A stretch of DNA of 64,000 nt from Rhinopomastus cyanomelas (taxonomy: Eukaryota > Chordata > Aves > Bucerotiformes > Rhinopomastidae), in the NCBI GenBank assembly GCA_013400115.1, contig VXBP01003664.1, forward strand, positions 30,466 through 94,465. Reading direction: 5' to 3'. Positions 22,191-34,312 of this stretch are shown in pieces. Each line of letters starts with the position of its first letter. The first letter of the stretch is position 1. The notes under the pieces are model-generated. The model worked only from the letters and a program-made list of their open reading frames with translations, ran no database searches and was not told where the DNA came from. The translations under genes and the position numbers were made by a program.

Positions 22191-23088
22191 CTATCTGATG
22201 AGAGAGGCTCGCACGGGCCAGTTGGTGCCAAGAGCTCCGTGCCAGTGACAGGACGTAGATCATGCTCATCATAAGGGGACAGCATGTGATGAGGAGGAGA
22301 AATAGCTCTATGGGAAGAGGCTGTCCCCCCTCTTCTTGCTACACTCAAGGCTATAAAAAGTTGCCCTGACCCAGGTTCTAACTTGTGGGTCTGGTGTCTG
22401 GCCTGGATAAATGGAGCCTGCGTCTCCATCAGGGGAAGGACGAGGACTAATTAGCCATCAGAAGATCTTCATAATGACTTTGCTCTTCATCCCCTCTCCC
22501 TGCAGCCATGCATGTGACCGGGGCTCTGCATGGGAGAGTGCTTCGGTCATGGTGGGTGCCCCCGACACGTGATGGAAAGATGTCGGGGAGACCATCAAAG
22601 ATGCCTTTTTACAGGGGGTCCTTGTCTGCAGGGAGCCCTTTGGTGACACAGGATGGGTTTGGGTCAGCAGCGGGGAAGCCTTAACGGGGCAGGGCAAATT
22701 GGAAACCCTTCTGGCCATCAGATGAAACAGTGGAGGATAAAAGGAGCCTCGCAAACACAGGGGCCCTTGCTAGACGTTGAGGTGGGGTGTTGGACTGGCA
22801 CGTGCTCTGGGCTGCGTGTGATGGGGTGCAGAGGGATGACTGGCCGTGTCCCGTAAGCACTTGGGGCATGGGCAGATGGGGTGAGGGCCCTCTGCCGGGC
22901 GGAGCCCTTCCCCTGGAGAGAAAATAGTGGCTGTGGATGACCGAGTTAAACCCCTAAAATTCAAACTTACCTCTGAGCAAGGTTCCAGGGAACCTCATTT
23001 TGGGACTTACGACTCAGTTTCCCTGATGAGTCTCTGCTTTTCCTCCTGCTCTGGGCAGCTCCACAGCCCAACACCAGTCAGCGATGTC
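22191..23088. other. Intergenic, no recognised element
   Basis: About 900 bp with no CR1; nothing specific seen. Confidence 0.5.
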
Positions 23089-24023
23089 CATGTGCTGGGA
23101 CCAGTCCTGTTCAATCTGTTCATTGATGACTTGGATGAGGGATTGGCATACACTGTCAGCAAGTTTTCTGATGACACAGAGCTGGGTGGTGTTGCCAACA
23201 CCCCAGCAGGCTGTGCTGCCACCCAGCAGGACCTGGAGAGGCTGGAGAGCTGGACAGGGAGAAGTTTAATGAAGTATAACAAGGGAAAGTGTAGAGTTTT
23301 GCATCTGGGCAAGAACAACCCCAGTATAGGCTGGGGACTGACCTGTTGGACAGCAGAGGAGAAAGGGACCTGGGGGTCCTGGTGGACAGCAGGATGACCA
23401 TGAGACAGCAGTGTGCTCTTGTGGCCAAGAGGACCAACAGCATCCTGGGGTGGATCAGAAGGGGGTGGTTAGCAGATCAAGAGAGGTTCTTCTCCCCCTC
23501 TCCTCTGCACTGGTGAGACCACATCTGGAGTGTTGTCCCCCATTCTGGGCCCCTCAGTTCAAGAGGGATGTGGAGCTGCCAGAGAGTCCAGCGTAGGGCA
23601 ACGAGGAGGATGAAGGAAGTGGAGCACCTTCCTTATGAGGAGAGGCTGAGGGAGCTGAGTCTCTTTAGCTTGGAGGAGACTGAGGGGTGACCTCATTAAT
23701 GTCTAGAAATACGTGAAGGGTGGGTGTCAGGAGGAAGGAGCCAGGCTGTTCTCAGTGTCATATAGTGATAGGACGAGGGGCAATGGTTGTAAGCTGGAAC
23801 ATAGGAGGTTCCACATCAATCTGAGAAGGAACTTCTTCACAGTCAGGGTGATGGAGCACTGGAACAGGCTGTCCAGGGGGGTTGTGGAGTCTCCTTCACT
23901 GGAGATGTTTAGACCCGCCTGGATGTGTTCCTGTGTGACTTGGTTTAGGTGATCCTGCTGTGTCAGGGGGATTGGACTGGATGATCTTTTGAGGTCCCTT
24001 CCAATCCCTAATGATTCTATGAT
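23089..24023 (+). mobile_element. Longest CR1 copy, RT C-terminus to 3' tail
   Basis: About 935 bp. The 5' part encodes the end of the RT domain: VLGPVLFNLFIDDLDEG and a KFSDDTELGG motif, in which the usual FADD has become FSDD. Then come the untranslated part and a complete tail ending AATGATTCTATGATC. Confidence 0.93.
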
Positions 24024-24506
24024 CTCCAGTCCACCCACGTAAGAAGAAAGACTTCTTTTCATGCTCTAGTCAGCACGTTGCTTCCTCCTATCCCCTTTCT
24101 ACCCCCTTCCTTGAGGCCAGGTCACTTCGCTGGGCACCACTTCACGTTCATATCCAGGCAATAAATTAACTTCACCCTAAAAAAGCCCCAAAACCGAAAC
24201 AGAAATGGGGAGAAAGATGGTTTTGTATCTCCAGTCTGCTGGGAAAGCATGAGATGCCTCCACCTCCCGGATGACTGCAGCAGCTCTTTATTGCAGGGCA
24301 CTGTCAGGAAGATAAGGAGCAGAGTCTCGGGGCCTGTCAATGACAGCTGTGCTCACAGGGTGGCCTCCTGGTGGAGCAGCGTGTCCCAGTGCATCAGCTG
24401 GAGCCAGGCAGGTTTATGCCACAGGCTGTGACCAGATTTGCTGGGTTCTGCTCCAGTGCTGCTGCTTGTGCTCTGCTGCAGGAGGATGGCAGCTCCTGGC
24501 CTTTAC
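24024..24506. other. Repeat-free stretch, candidate regulatory element
   Basis: About 480 bp free of repeats. Contains AGATAAGG near 24311 and a palindrome CTGTCAATGACAG (24334-24346) that overlaps an E-box. Confidence 0.4.
24334..24349. promoter_or_regulatory. CTGTCA-A-TGACAG palindrome overlapping CAGCTG
   Basis: Inverted TGACAG half-sites (MEIS/TGIF type) share their right half with an E-box CAGCTG, forming TGACAGCTG. Candidate TALE-homeodomain/bHLH composite site. Motif only; binding is inference. Confidence 0.35.
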
Positions 24507-24938
24507 ACTTCCAAATCACCCAGGCTGGAAAAGATCATCCCTGAGATCACCCAGTCCAACCCATAGCCCAGCTCTGCCAAGGGCACCACTGGACCAGATC
24601 TCTCAGCACCACAGCTAAACGATCCCCTCCAGGGATGGGGACTCAACCCCCTCCCTGGGCAGCCTGTGCCCAGACCTGAGAACCCTTTCCAGGCAGAAGT
24701 TTCTCCTCAGGGTCAACCTAACCCTCCCCTGGGGCAGCTTGAGGCTGATCCCTCTTGTTCTATCCCAAATGACCAGTGAGAAGAGACGAGCCTCCCCCTC
24801 TCTACAGTGTCCCTTCAGGGAGCTGTAGAGGGAGAGAAGGTCTCCCCTCAACCTCCTCTTCCTCAGACCAACCAGCTCCCTCAGCCTCTCTCCATCAGCC
24901 CTGTCCTCCAGACACTTCCCCAGCTCCATTGCCTTTAC
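24507..24938 (-). mobile_element. CR1 fragment
   Basis: Antisense from AATCACCCAGGCTGGAAAAG to CAGCCCTGTCCTCCAGACAC; an older subfamily. Confidence 0.88.
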
Positions 24939-25854
24939 CTAAATCCTGTTTTCTCTGGGGTTGTTAGTAATAAAGAGCAAGTGAAGAAGCTGCTGGCTGT
25001 TCTTATCGATGAGGTTTGTTCAGCTCAGGGCAAACCTTCCTGGTGGTGCTAGGGTGTAGGGTGCAGTCAGCCTCATATAGAAGGCCCTTGGCTTGGAGTG
25101 AGTTGCTCAGCTTCACAGGGAAAAGGTTGGGGAGAAGCCATCTCTTCCTGCAGGATTTCAAATCCTCATCATCCAGCAAGTGCTCACCAGGAGGCACCCA
25201 GCCTCTGTGGGGGAGGATGGGAAGTGCTCGGAGCTGACTCAGACGCCACTGGTAGAACCCTATAAATAGATGTCTTTGCACCCCCTGAGGTACATCGTGG
25301 GATTAAATGATGCTGGGTTGTATCCAGCAGTGACTCTGCAGGTCTGCTCTGTCGCTGGTGGGGGCTTGTGACTGATGCTACAGTAGAGGACCTCAAGGGA
25401 TGGGTCTCCATAACCCTCAGGAGGTGGGGCTGGCCTCTTAAAAGCTTTGATTTGGCAGTAGAGTTTGATGTTGGCTGAAGATCTGATGTGGGTGTCGGGG
25501 TTTCCAGAGGTCTGGCTGCCTAGATCTGGCACTGGTGTTGCTCATCTGACTGCCTGGTAGCCAAAGAGTAGGTGGGACACTGGAGAGGACTATTTTGACA
25601 AGATGAGGTGGCTCTCTCAATATATCCCGGATGTTGAGCTCAGAGCAGAGAAATAGCTCTACAGTGGCCTGGCTGAGTACCCCTAAATAACCTGCAGCAC
25701 CCTTTGACCCTAGGGCAGGGGGTGTGGATTTCCACTGGAGGCTCCCACCAAGCCAAGAAAGAAGAGCCCATGCGACCATCACTTTCAAAGTGACCAGTAA
25801 CTTGATGTTTTGGAGAATTTAGAGCTTGGGTGGTTGGAAAGAGAATGTGGGAAG
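24939..25854. other. Intergenic, no recognised element
   Basis: About 900 bp without CR1. Overlapping minus-strand frames up to 116 codons show no domain. Confidence 0.5.
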
Positions 25855-26014
25855 AGGAACAGGCTGCCCAGGGAAGAGAGGAGTCACCATCCTTGGAGGG
25901 GTTCAACAAATGAGTAGCTGTGGACCTGGGGGACAGGGTTTAGCGGGTCGTGTGGGGAAGGGGTGATGCTTGCACTGGATAAGCTTGGAGGGCTCTTCCA
26001 ACCTTAGTGATTCT
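25855..26014 (+). mobile_element. CR1 3' fragment
   Basis: Sense from GAACAGGCTGCCCAGGG to CTTCCAACCTTAGTGATTC. Confidence 0.85.
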
Positions 26015-26384
26015 CTTCAGATTTGAAGAGATGGCCCTTTAGAAACTGGCAGACAGGGCTGGCTGGAAGTTTTCTGCCCTCTTGACTTTGTGATTTGTAA
26101 TTACATGTTGTCATTGCTCCACTCTCCAGCTCTCCCATGTGACACCATCTCTCACGCTGCACAGAGACACCCTTTGATTCTCATCCATCTGCCCATCGCT
26201 CATCAACTTGCTGAGATGCTCTTCCCCCCCCCCCCAAGCTTCTCACTCCTTGCACTGAACTTTATGTTTCAGCACCTGTTTTCCTTCTGGACAACATCTG
26301 CAGCACAATGGTCTCTTCTTTTTATTTGAAATTAAATTTTTCAATTAATTTTTCCCCCTGTATAACTGCCCTGGGAGAGGACTT
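26015..26384. other. Intergenic, A/T-rich
   Basis: About 370 bp with homeodomain-like TAATTAC and CAATTAAT motifs and a C run near 26225. No coding signal. Confidence 0.4.
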
Positions 26385-26978
26385 GGCCAGCAGGGTGTCC
26401 AGGAGCCAGCAATGGGCCCTGGTGGCCAACAAGGATGGTGGCATCCTGAAGTGGATCAGAAGGGGGGTGGTTAGGAGATGGAGAGAGGTTCTCCTCCTGC
26501 TCTGCTCTGCCCTGCTGAGACCACATCTGGAATCTTGTGTCCAACTGTGGGACCCTCAGCTCCAGAAGGACACAGAGCTGCTGGAGAGAGCCCAGTGCAG
26601 AGCCACAGAGACGATGAAGGGAGGGGAGCATCTCCCTGATGAGGAAAGGCTGAGGGAACTGGGGTTCTTGAGCTGGGAAAAAAGGAGCCTGAGGGGTGAC
26701 CTCATGAATGTTGATCAGTATGGGAAAGGTGGGTGTCAGGAGGATGGAGCCAGGATCTGCTGAGGGGCACCCAGTGACAGGACAAGGGGCAGTGGGTGTG
26801 AGCTGGAACAGAGGAGGTGCCTCTGCCAAGGGACGTTGTGGAATCTCCTTCTCTGGAGATGTTTCAAACCCTCCTGGTCATGTTTGTGTGCGACTGGATC
26901 TAGGGAATCCTGCTGTGTCAGGGGGACTGAACTGGCTGACTTTTCGAGGTCCCTTCCAACCCCTCATGTTCCATGAGC
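26385..26978 (+). mobile_element. CR1 fragment with 3' end
   Basis: About 590 bp, with a small internal deletion near 26815 joining AGAGGAGGTG to GGGACGTTGTGGAATC. Confidence 0.92.
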
Positions 26979-27757
26979 TGCTGAGAAATGGTGTTTTAAG
27001 GGCTGACAAACAGGGCAACCTCCTGGCAGTTCATGATGCAATGATGTGTTGCAGCCAAGGGAATTAATGGTCAATAAAAAGCTCAGAGCCCCAACAGAAG
27101 ATGCTTTCAGTAGTGAAGGGAGTCTGTGAAGGGGTTAAGCGTTTTCTGGCTGTTCAGGAACGAAAACACATAGAGAAACGAGCAGCGAGATCCATCACAC
27201 GGAGGAGGAGGAGGTGTGTTCCTACACGCTCACTTAACAGCAGCAGGTATTATCTTGTTCCTAAACACGGCTTTGAGTGGGTTGATAGGAAGAATGTGCC
27301 ACTGAGTAAGCACTGAGCCTTGTCAGATACTGTACAATCTACAGGATGGCAGACTGAGGCAGGCTATTGCCTGTGAAAAACCTCATTAATATGCTTTGAG
27401 CTGCTGCTTCTGACAACCTCTGCGCTGCACTGGGCTCTTGGGGAGGATAAAATTGCGTAACGTGAGGTCTCATGGTTGTCTAGATCAGCCTTACCCTGCT
27501 AGAGCCAAGGGTCGCAGCATGAATTGGCCAAAAGTCGTTGATATGATAGTTTGGGGAGGGTTTTCATAGCTCTGCTTTGCCCTTCTCTTTGTTTATAGCG
27601 TTAAGATAGGAGTGTCCTTCTCCATCATAGAGTGGAAGAGGGAATAAGGGTCTCGCTGTGGTCAAAGATTTGTGGTGGGACAACAGAGTTACTGTGGCTT
27701 AAAGAAGTGATGGCCATGAGATCGTTTGGTGGCCCAGCCTGAGCCTCAAGGGTGTCC
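26979..27757. other. Intergenic, repeat-free
   Basis: About 780 bp. A plus-strand frame of 71 codons at 27101 is basic but has no recognisable domain; treated as non-coding. A/T-rich CCTCATTAATATGC near 27380 may be conserved non-coding DNA. Confidence 0.4.
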
Positions 27758-28181
27758 TTTGCAATGAGGATGATGAAGGAACTGGAGTACGTCCCTTATG
27801 GGGAGAGGCTGAGGAAGCTGGGTCTCTTGAGCTTGGAGAAGAGGAGCCTGAGGGGTGACCCCATGAGTGTTGATCAATATGTGAAGGGTGGGTGTCAGGA
27901 GGATGGAGCCAGGCTCTTCTCAGTGTCATCTAGCGGTAGAACAAGGGGCAATGGGTGTCAACTGGAACAGAGGAGGTTCCGTGTAAATATCAGAAGGAAC
28001 TTCTTGCCTGTGAGGGTGCCAGAGCCCTGGCAGGGGCTGCCCAGGGGGGTTGTGGAGTCTCCTTCTCTGGAGACGTTTAAAACCCACCTGGGTATGTTCC
28101 TGTGTGACTGGATCTAGGGGATCCTGATGCAGCAGGGGGGTTGGACTGGATGATCTTTTGATGTCCCTTCCAATCCTGAAT
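27758..28181 (+). mobile_element. CR1 fragment, left arm of an inverted tail pair
   Basis: Sense copy ending CCCTTCCAATCCTGAATCA, directly against an antisense tail. Confidence 0.92.
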
Positions 28182-28331
28182 CATAGAATCATAGAATCAT
28201 TAGGGATTGGAAGGGATCTCAAGAGATCATCCAGTCCAACCCCCCAGTCAAAATAGGATCCCCTAGACCAAGTTGCACAGGAATGCATCCGGGTGGGTTT
28301 TAAATGTCTCCAGAGAAGGAGACTCCACAAT
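28182..28331 (-). mobile_element. CR1 3' fragment, right arm of the inverted pair
   Basis: TAGAATCATAGAATCATTAG, then antisense tail to GGAGACTCCACAATGG. With the copy before it, it forms a tail-to-tail inverted repeat with almost no spacer. Confidence 0.9.
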
Positions 28332-28592
28332 GGTTCTATGATTCAAATTTTTGCTGTAGAAACAACTGTAAAATATGCCCAACCACCCCAACTCAGAAAA
28401 ATCTCCGACTCTAGGAAGACTGAAAGAAGAAAACTTCTGAAGGATCAAATAAAATGGGAGAAAATGCAGGGGGAAGGGTAAAAAAATGGCCACCTGTCCT
28501 CTGGGCTCCTGCTGCTTCAAGATGGAACTAGGGGAGGGTTTTTTCTTTTTATCAAATTCCCCTTTTCTCGGTGTTTGCACTCAAGCGAGGGG

Positions 28593-28605
28593 CCACTAGA
28601 TGGCA
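28593..28605 (+). promoter_or_regulatory. Candidate CTCF site, CCACTAGATGGCA
   Basis: Matches the common CTCF core CCASYAGRKGGCA in plus orientation, in repeat-free sequence. TTTGCACTC about 20 bp upstream resembles the optional upstream CTCF motif. Occupancy is inference. Confidence 0.5.
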
Positions 28606-28672
28606 AGAACAGTCTGCCTGCGGTTGGCAGCTGGGCTGCCCTGCTAGGATGCTCCCAGCGGAGAATTTCCAT

Positions 28673-28795
28673 GGGATCATCGAGGTTGGAACAGACCACC
28701 AAGATCATCCAGTTCACCCATCACCCCGACCCCACCCTGCCCATTGAACCTTGTTCCCCAGGGTCACAGCTATTCCTCTGTTGAATCCCTCCAGG
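28673..28795 (-). mobile_element. CR1 fragment, older subfamily
   Basis: Antisense GGATCATCGAGGTTGGAACA to TTGAATCCCTCCAGG. Confidence 0.75.
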
Positions 28796-29499
28796 ACATT
28801 TGGGAGTATCTGGAGAAAGATGCAGGTCAAGAGGCTCCCCAGCTTTGCTTCGGGGTCCTGACCACAGGGTTTTGTGCAGCTGTACCCTGTTTCTAAAGCC
28901 TAGTCCTCCTGAAGGAGGAGAAGAGCAGCAGCTCAGTTCTTCCAGCCTTGTCACCCAGCTCCAGAAGCTCCACAGCAGAAGTCTTCATGGCAGAGCTGAG
29001 CCTTATGAAAGTACCTGAAGTTTGGTGGAGACACTCTGATCTTAGCAGGTTTTTTCTCATCTGTGTTAGTGACCCTGGGGACAGGATCTCAAGCACCTCT
29101 GCATGTGGTGAACCACAGCTGGCATCTGCTTCCTCTGAGAGGGAGGCTTGTGGCAACATTTGGCTCCAGGTTAGGTTGTTATGATGTTCTGACCCTTCTC
29201 ACAACCCTGGGAAAACACATGGATGCTCAGAGCTGGTCCTTCCTCTTCAGGGCCAGCAAGAGCAATTGAATCCTCAGGCCTCTCCAAGACACAGTCATTT
29301 TTCACCAAGGACAGGTGCTGATGTATTGAAGGGCATGGAATGGGTTTATATGTTTATCAACTACTGAAGGCAGCTTCTGTTGGGGCTCCGAGCTTTTTAT
29401 TGACCATAAATTCCCTCAGCTGCAACACATCATTGCGCCATGAGCAGCCAGGAGGTTGCCCCGTTTGTCAGCCCTTAAAACACCATTTCTCAGCCGCTC
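28796..29499. other. Intergenic, no recognised element
   Basis: About 700 bp without CR1 or coding signal. Confidence 0.5.
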
Positions 29500-29840
29500 A
29501 CAGGATCACGGAACATGAGGGGTTGGAAGGGACCTTGAAAGAACTTCTTTCTCAGATCTAGGCTGAACCTCCTCTCCTCCAATTTCTAACCATGTCCTGT
29601 TGCTGGATCCCCTTGGGAAAAGTTTCTCTGCTGCCCTCCTGGAGGTTCCCTTCAGGTCCTGGAAGGCACCTTCTCTTCTCTTCCCTTGGCTAACAACCCC
29701 AGCTCTTTTAGCCTATCCTCAAAGCAGAGGTGCTCCAGACCTTGGGTCACCTCTGTGGCCTCACTCCAGCAGATCCATGTCCTTCTGATGCTGAGGACAC
29801 AGGAGTTGGCCATAGAGTTCGAGGTGGAGGTCTCACAAAA
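29500..29840 (-). mobile_element. CR1 fragment with internal deletion
   Basis: Antisense tail jumps from GGGACCTTGAAAG straight to AACTTCTTTCTCAGATCT, so about 150 bp of the normal 3' region is missing. Confidence 0.88.
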
Positions 29841-31782
29841 GGTGGCACCAAGGCTGGGAGGAGGGGAGCAGAGCATCTGTGTTTCGTGGAGCTCCAGGGC
29901 TGAGAGGAGGATGTGCCTCCCATGAGGAGCAACCAGGGTGCTGGCATTTCCCTGTGCCATGGACAAGAGTTCTCTCCTTGGCTAGCACTTGCCTATCGGG
30001 TGTCCCCCTGTGGCGGCTGGGCGCCCAGCTGATGCTAGATCCTGTCTGCAGGCTGCAGCTTGCTGCTGAGTGCAGACAGAGTGCAGGAGCGGAGTGAAAC
30101 TACTTCTGCAGCTGAGCTCTGGGGTCCCATCCTCACTTTTAACGACTTCTCTGGCAGCTGCTGTCAGAATCCAGCCGGAGGCTCTGCTGCTCTCAGTGCT
30201 GTGCTCAGGAGCTCATTACGGCGCTGACGGGTGACGGCTGTGACGAGGGAGTCAGTGATGCAGTGGGGGGTGTCTTGGGAGTTGGAGACAGCTGATGTGC
30301 CCATTACCTTCTGCATCTTTGTAGCATCATCAGTCTGCTTCATGCTGTAGTGGTCTCGGTCCCCCCTGAACTGGTGCCCAGCCGGGAGTGCCCAGCACCT
30401 GGTGGTGGTTCCTGTGGGGTGAGGTCCAGGGCTATTCCTGGTGGATGTGGTGTTTCTGTTCTTCTTTTGGTTATTGCTTTGGGAAGGTGGGGATAGAAAA
30501 CCTGATGAACATCTGGCCTTCCCTGTGGCCTTCCGGGTAGCTTCTGGTGGGAAAAGGGCTCCCCAGCCATCCGTGGTGTGAGGGAGCATCAAGGCTGAGC
30601 AGTGCAACGATGCTTTGACCCAAAGGCAGCCCCTGGATCTTCTCTTGAAGGGGAGAGGAAGCGGTTTTGGGAGGAGGTTGGGACTTGCTCTCTGGTTGCT
30701 GACAGTGGGAATGGAGAGGCTGGTGCTTGTGCAGGCTGCAGCCCAGGAGGGGTCAGCACAGCCCAAGGATTGGGAGGTGAGCAGCAGGGGATGCCCAGGC
30801 AAGCACCAGGAGAAGGGAGGACCACAGGGCGCTGGCAGCTCCACACCAGCAGCGCTTGTACCAACCTCAACGATGGCTGCAGTGGCCTTGGGGACCACAC
30901 TGACACCTCTCTGGATGGTTGAGGACCCTCAGCTTTCCCTGGGCAGCTCCCACATCTCTTTGGCCAGCCACGAAATAATCCTACGACGGGCAAAGCTGTT
31001 CATTGAATAGCAGAGGTGGGGTGGGGAGGGTTGGGGATCCCCTGCTGGCTGATGCTTACCCCAAACGCCCCGCGAGGGGGTTTCAGAAACGCTGCTGACT
31101 TCTGGCCCGGGGGCTATGACTCTGTCTGTCACCAACTGCTGCTCTAGATGGATCCTTCTCTCAAGGTGCTGTCTGTCTCAGCCGGGGCTTCCCTCTGCCC
31201 AGCTCCAGCAAAGCTTCAGAGGCTTTAGGGTGAGAATCTACATCTCCTGAAGCACCCAGCAGTTGGAGGTGGGTGGGAGAGAGATGTCTCTCATCTGGCC
31301 ACAGCCTGTGAGCACGGAGGTGGCTTTCGCTCCTCTCCTGCAGGAGTGGGAAGCGGTGGTGCTGAGTTTGGGCCATGCTAGACCTTCACACACCGGTGCA
31401 GGGAAAGGACACAAGCCAGTTGCTAGCTGGTAATTAACCAGTGAGCTGTGCTGAAAGCAGAAGGCTGCAGCAGATGATGGGGCTGGGGCTGGTGAGGGAC
31501 AAAGGGATGGTGCCCCAAGGAAGATGCAGGTCAGGTGTTTGCCGACCGGGGACTGGCTGCTCCACATCCTCTCAGCAGCCTTCCTGGGTATTCAGCCAAG
31601 TGGCTGGTTTTTAGGAAGCTCAGTCTGGGCCACTCGTAAAGGGCTTTGGAGCAACTATCCTCCTGCTGGGGCATCCATCCTTGCTCTTAGGCCGTGTGTG
31701 AGGGGTGTCAGCAGCACAGAAAGGGGTTTATCCTCCTTTTTGGTGAAGTGAAGCCCTGAAGGCCACATCTCAAGGTAGGAAA
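29841..31782. other. CR1-free intergenic stretch
   Basis: 1.9 kb without CR1. The minus-strand frame of 244 codons at 30164 has no recognisable domain, starts without context, and is overlapped by an unrelated 131-codon frame on the other strand. Treated as non-coding. Confidence 0.5.
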
Positions 31783-32037
31783 TCACGGAGTCACAGAACG
31801 TTAGGGATTGGAAGGACCTACAAAGATCATGTAGGCCACAGCAGGATCCCCTCAATCCAGTCACACAGGAACATATCCAGGTGGGTTTGAAACATCTCTA
31901 GAGAAGGAGACTCCACAACCCCACTGGGCAGCCCCTGCCAGGGCTCTGGCACCCTCACTGGGAAGAAGGTCCTTCTCAGATTGATGTGGAACCTCCTCTG
32001 GTCCAGTTCGCACCTGCTGCCCCTTGTGCTATCACTG
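31783..32037 (-). mobile_element. CR1 3' fragment
   Basis: Antisense from ATCACGGAGTCACAGAACG to CCCCTTGTGCTATCACTGAG. Confidence 0.9.
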
Positions 32038-32317
32038 AGTAAATACCTCCAGGATTGACCATTCAGGTCAAGGCACAGCCTTTGCACAGTGTATTAGGGG
32101 TGGAAGAAAGCATCATGGGTGGTTTGGCTCATATCTGTCTTCCCCCGTGAAGATTTGCCAGCTCATGGTAGATCTCCATGAGACACGTGTTAGCCTGTCA
32201 GGATGGAGATGGAATTTCTACCTTCCTTGTGTCCTGGTGGAAACATCTCACCCATCCTGAATTTTTCCTGAAAACAAACACGGCAGCAGCCCAAAAAGTT
32301 CGGGCTGAGGGATGTGG

Positions 32318-32622
32318 GGTGGGTTGGTCTGGAGAGAAGGAGGCTCAGACGCTGTTATCTACAACTACCTGAGAGGAGGGTGGAGAGAGGTGAGGGTTGG
32401 TCTCTTCTCCCGATGAACATGGGATAGAACAAAAGGAAACAGCCTCAAGCTGCCCCAGGGGTGGGTTAGTGTGGCCACAATGAGAAACTTCTCCCTGGAA
32501 AGGGCCCTCAGCCCTTGTCACAGGCTGCCCAGGGAGGGGCTAGAATCGCCATCCCCGGCTGTGTTTCACGGTTGTGAATATCTGGAGCTCAGGGACAGGA
32601 TTGAGCAGTGGGGTGGGACAGC
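32318..32622 (+). mobile_element. CR1 fragment, second subfamily
   Basis: Sense from GGGTTGGTCTGGAGAGAAGG to GAGCTCAGGGACAGGATTGA; the same subfamily as the antisense copy at 43610. Confidence 0.85.
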
Positions 32623-32633
32623 TGGGTTCAGAG

Positions 32634-32695
32634 AAGCACAGAACATTAGGGATTGGAAGGGACCTCGAAAGATCATCTGGTCCGATCCCCCAAAA
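32634..32695 (-). mobile_element. CR1 tail, first of two
   Basis: Antisense tail starting GCACAGAACATTAGGGATTG. Confidence 0.85.
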
Positions 32696-32742
32696 TTGTT
32701 TGGCTGTTGACACTTGAAACCACTTGAGAATTAGAGTCACCT

Positions 32743-32803
32743 AGAATCACAGAACATTAGGGGTTGGAAGGGACCTTAAAAGATCATCTGGTCCAATCCC
32801 CTT
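32743..32803 (-). mobile_element. CR1 tail, second of two
   Basis: Antisense tail starting AATCACAGAACATTAGGGG, about 105 bp after the first. Confidence 0.85.
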
Positions 32804-32806
32804 TCC

Positions 32807-32872
32807 AGGTTCAGGGTTGGACTCAATCTTATAGGTCTTCTCCAACCTGATTGATTCTATGATTCTGTTCTG
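32807..32872 (+). mobile_element. CR1 tail fragment, opposite strand
   Basis: Sense TTGGACTCAATCTTATAGG to TTGATTCTATGATTCTG, directly against the preceding antisense tail. Confidence 0.85.
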
Positions 32873-33794
32873 TGATTCTTCTCTTCCCCTCTGGTTCTGG
32901 CAGCTCATTTGCAGAGAAGGATAACGATGCTCCCATGCTGGGTCTCGTTGGCAGCTGCTGGTTTGGGTCCTCAGCTGTGGAGCCAGTGACGGACGGAGGG
33001 GGAAGCAGCAGTGACCAGGTACCCCAACATCCCCCTGAGCATCCTCCCAGCCCTTTTTCCATGAGCAGCGGGGACACAGGGAGCCGCATCCTTCCCCTGG
33101 AAACTTTTCAGGTTAACCTGGGGCCAGCTCAGCTTTTCTTCCGCTCCTCGGGTTCTGCTGACGATTTCCCAAGAGAGAGCTTTGCCCCTTCCTGCGGCAG
33201 AAGAGGGGAAAATAAAATGGGAGGGTTGGTGCCAAGAAAGCAGAAGGGAAAAGGGCTGCAGAGCAGAAACGACTGGACTGCTGAGGCAGCTCTGAGCGCC
33301 TACCGCAGCCCATTATGGGGCAGAAGCACCTAATGCATCTGGACAGGGCTGGCGATGCTCGTGCTCTGGGTGGCCCTGGATGTTCTCTTCTGCAGCTCGG
33401 CCCTGGCCAAAATTAGCTTCTCTTGGCCCAGCAGTAACTTCACAGGAGAATCCAGGCCATTCCTCGTGTTCCTAGGTTTTTGAAGTCCTGGCAACTCAGC
33501 AGGTGAGGGGTTAGGGAGCAGCCCAGAAACTCCGAGGCTTGAGAGGAGGTTTTCAGGTCTGCTGTGCTGAGTTGGGAGTTCTGGGGGTTCTGGCAGGTAC
33601 CCCTGTGCTTGCCCTGTGCCCCTCGTTCACCTGCATCTCCGTAGCTGTTCCTGGCGTTGTTCTTTGGGGCACTGGGAGGACCCTGGCTTTGGCCAGGCTG
33701 TCTTTGGGGCAGAAGCAGGTCACAGAAGTCCAAGTCCCTGTTTTTCCATCTCTTGCAGCAGCTTTGCTCTGGAACCACAAAATCCAAAGAACAT
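32873..33794. other. Intergenic, no recognised element
   Basis: About 920 bp without CR1. Overlapping frames up to 153 codons on both strands lack domains. Confidence 0.5.
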
Positions 33795-34312
33795 AGAGTC
33801 ATAAAATGTGCTGGGCTGGAAGGGACCTCCAGAGGTCATCCAGTCCAGCCCCTCTACACCAAGCAGGGCCAGGACTCACCAGACCAGACATGCTGCCCAG
33901 AGCCCCAGCTAGCCTGACCTTGAATGGCTCCAGGGATGGGGCCTCCAGCCCCTCTCTGAGCAGCCTGTTCCAAGGATCCCCCACCCTCAGATTCAACAAC
34001 TTTGTCCTCCTGTCTAGCCTCACTCTGCCCTTATCCAGTCTCAAACCAGAACCCCTCATCCTATCTGTTCCCTCGAGAACAGCCTTCCCCAGCCTTCCGA
34101 CAGCCCCTTTCAGGGGTTGGAAATTTGCTGGAAGGTCCCCCCAACCAGAGCCTTCAGCCTGAACAGCCCCAACGCCCTCAGCCTGTCCCCAGAGCAGGGG
34201 AGCTCCAGCCCTCTGATGATCCTTGTGCCCTCCTCTGGTTCCCTCTGGACTTGCTCCAGCAGGTCCTTCTTGTGCTGGGGGCTCCAAAGCTGGACACTGT
34301 GTCTCCCCAGCT
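33795..34312 (-). mobile_element. CR1 fragment, older subfamily
   Basis: Antisense from GAGTCATAAAATGTGCTGGG to CAAAGCTGGACACTGTGTC. Confidence 0.9.

Noticed and set aside
30164..30898. 244-codon minus-strand open frame
   Set aside because: Same reasons; no splice-consistent neighbours or conserved motif.
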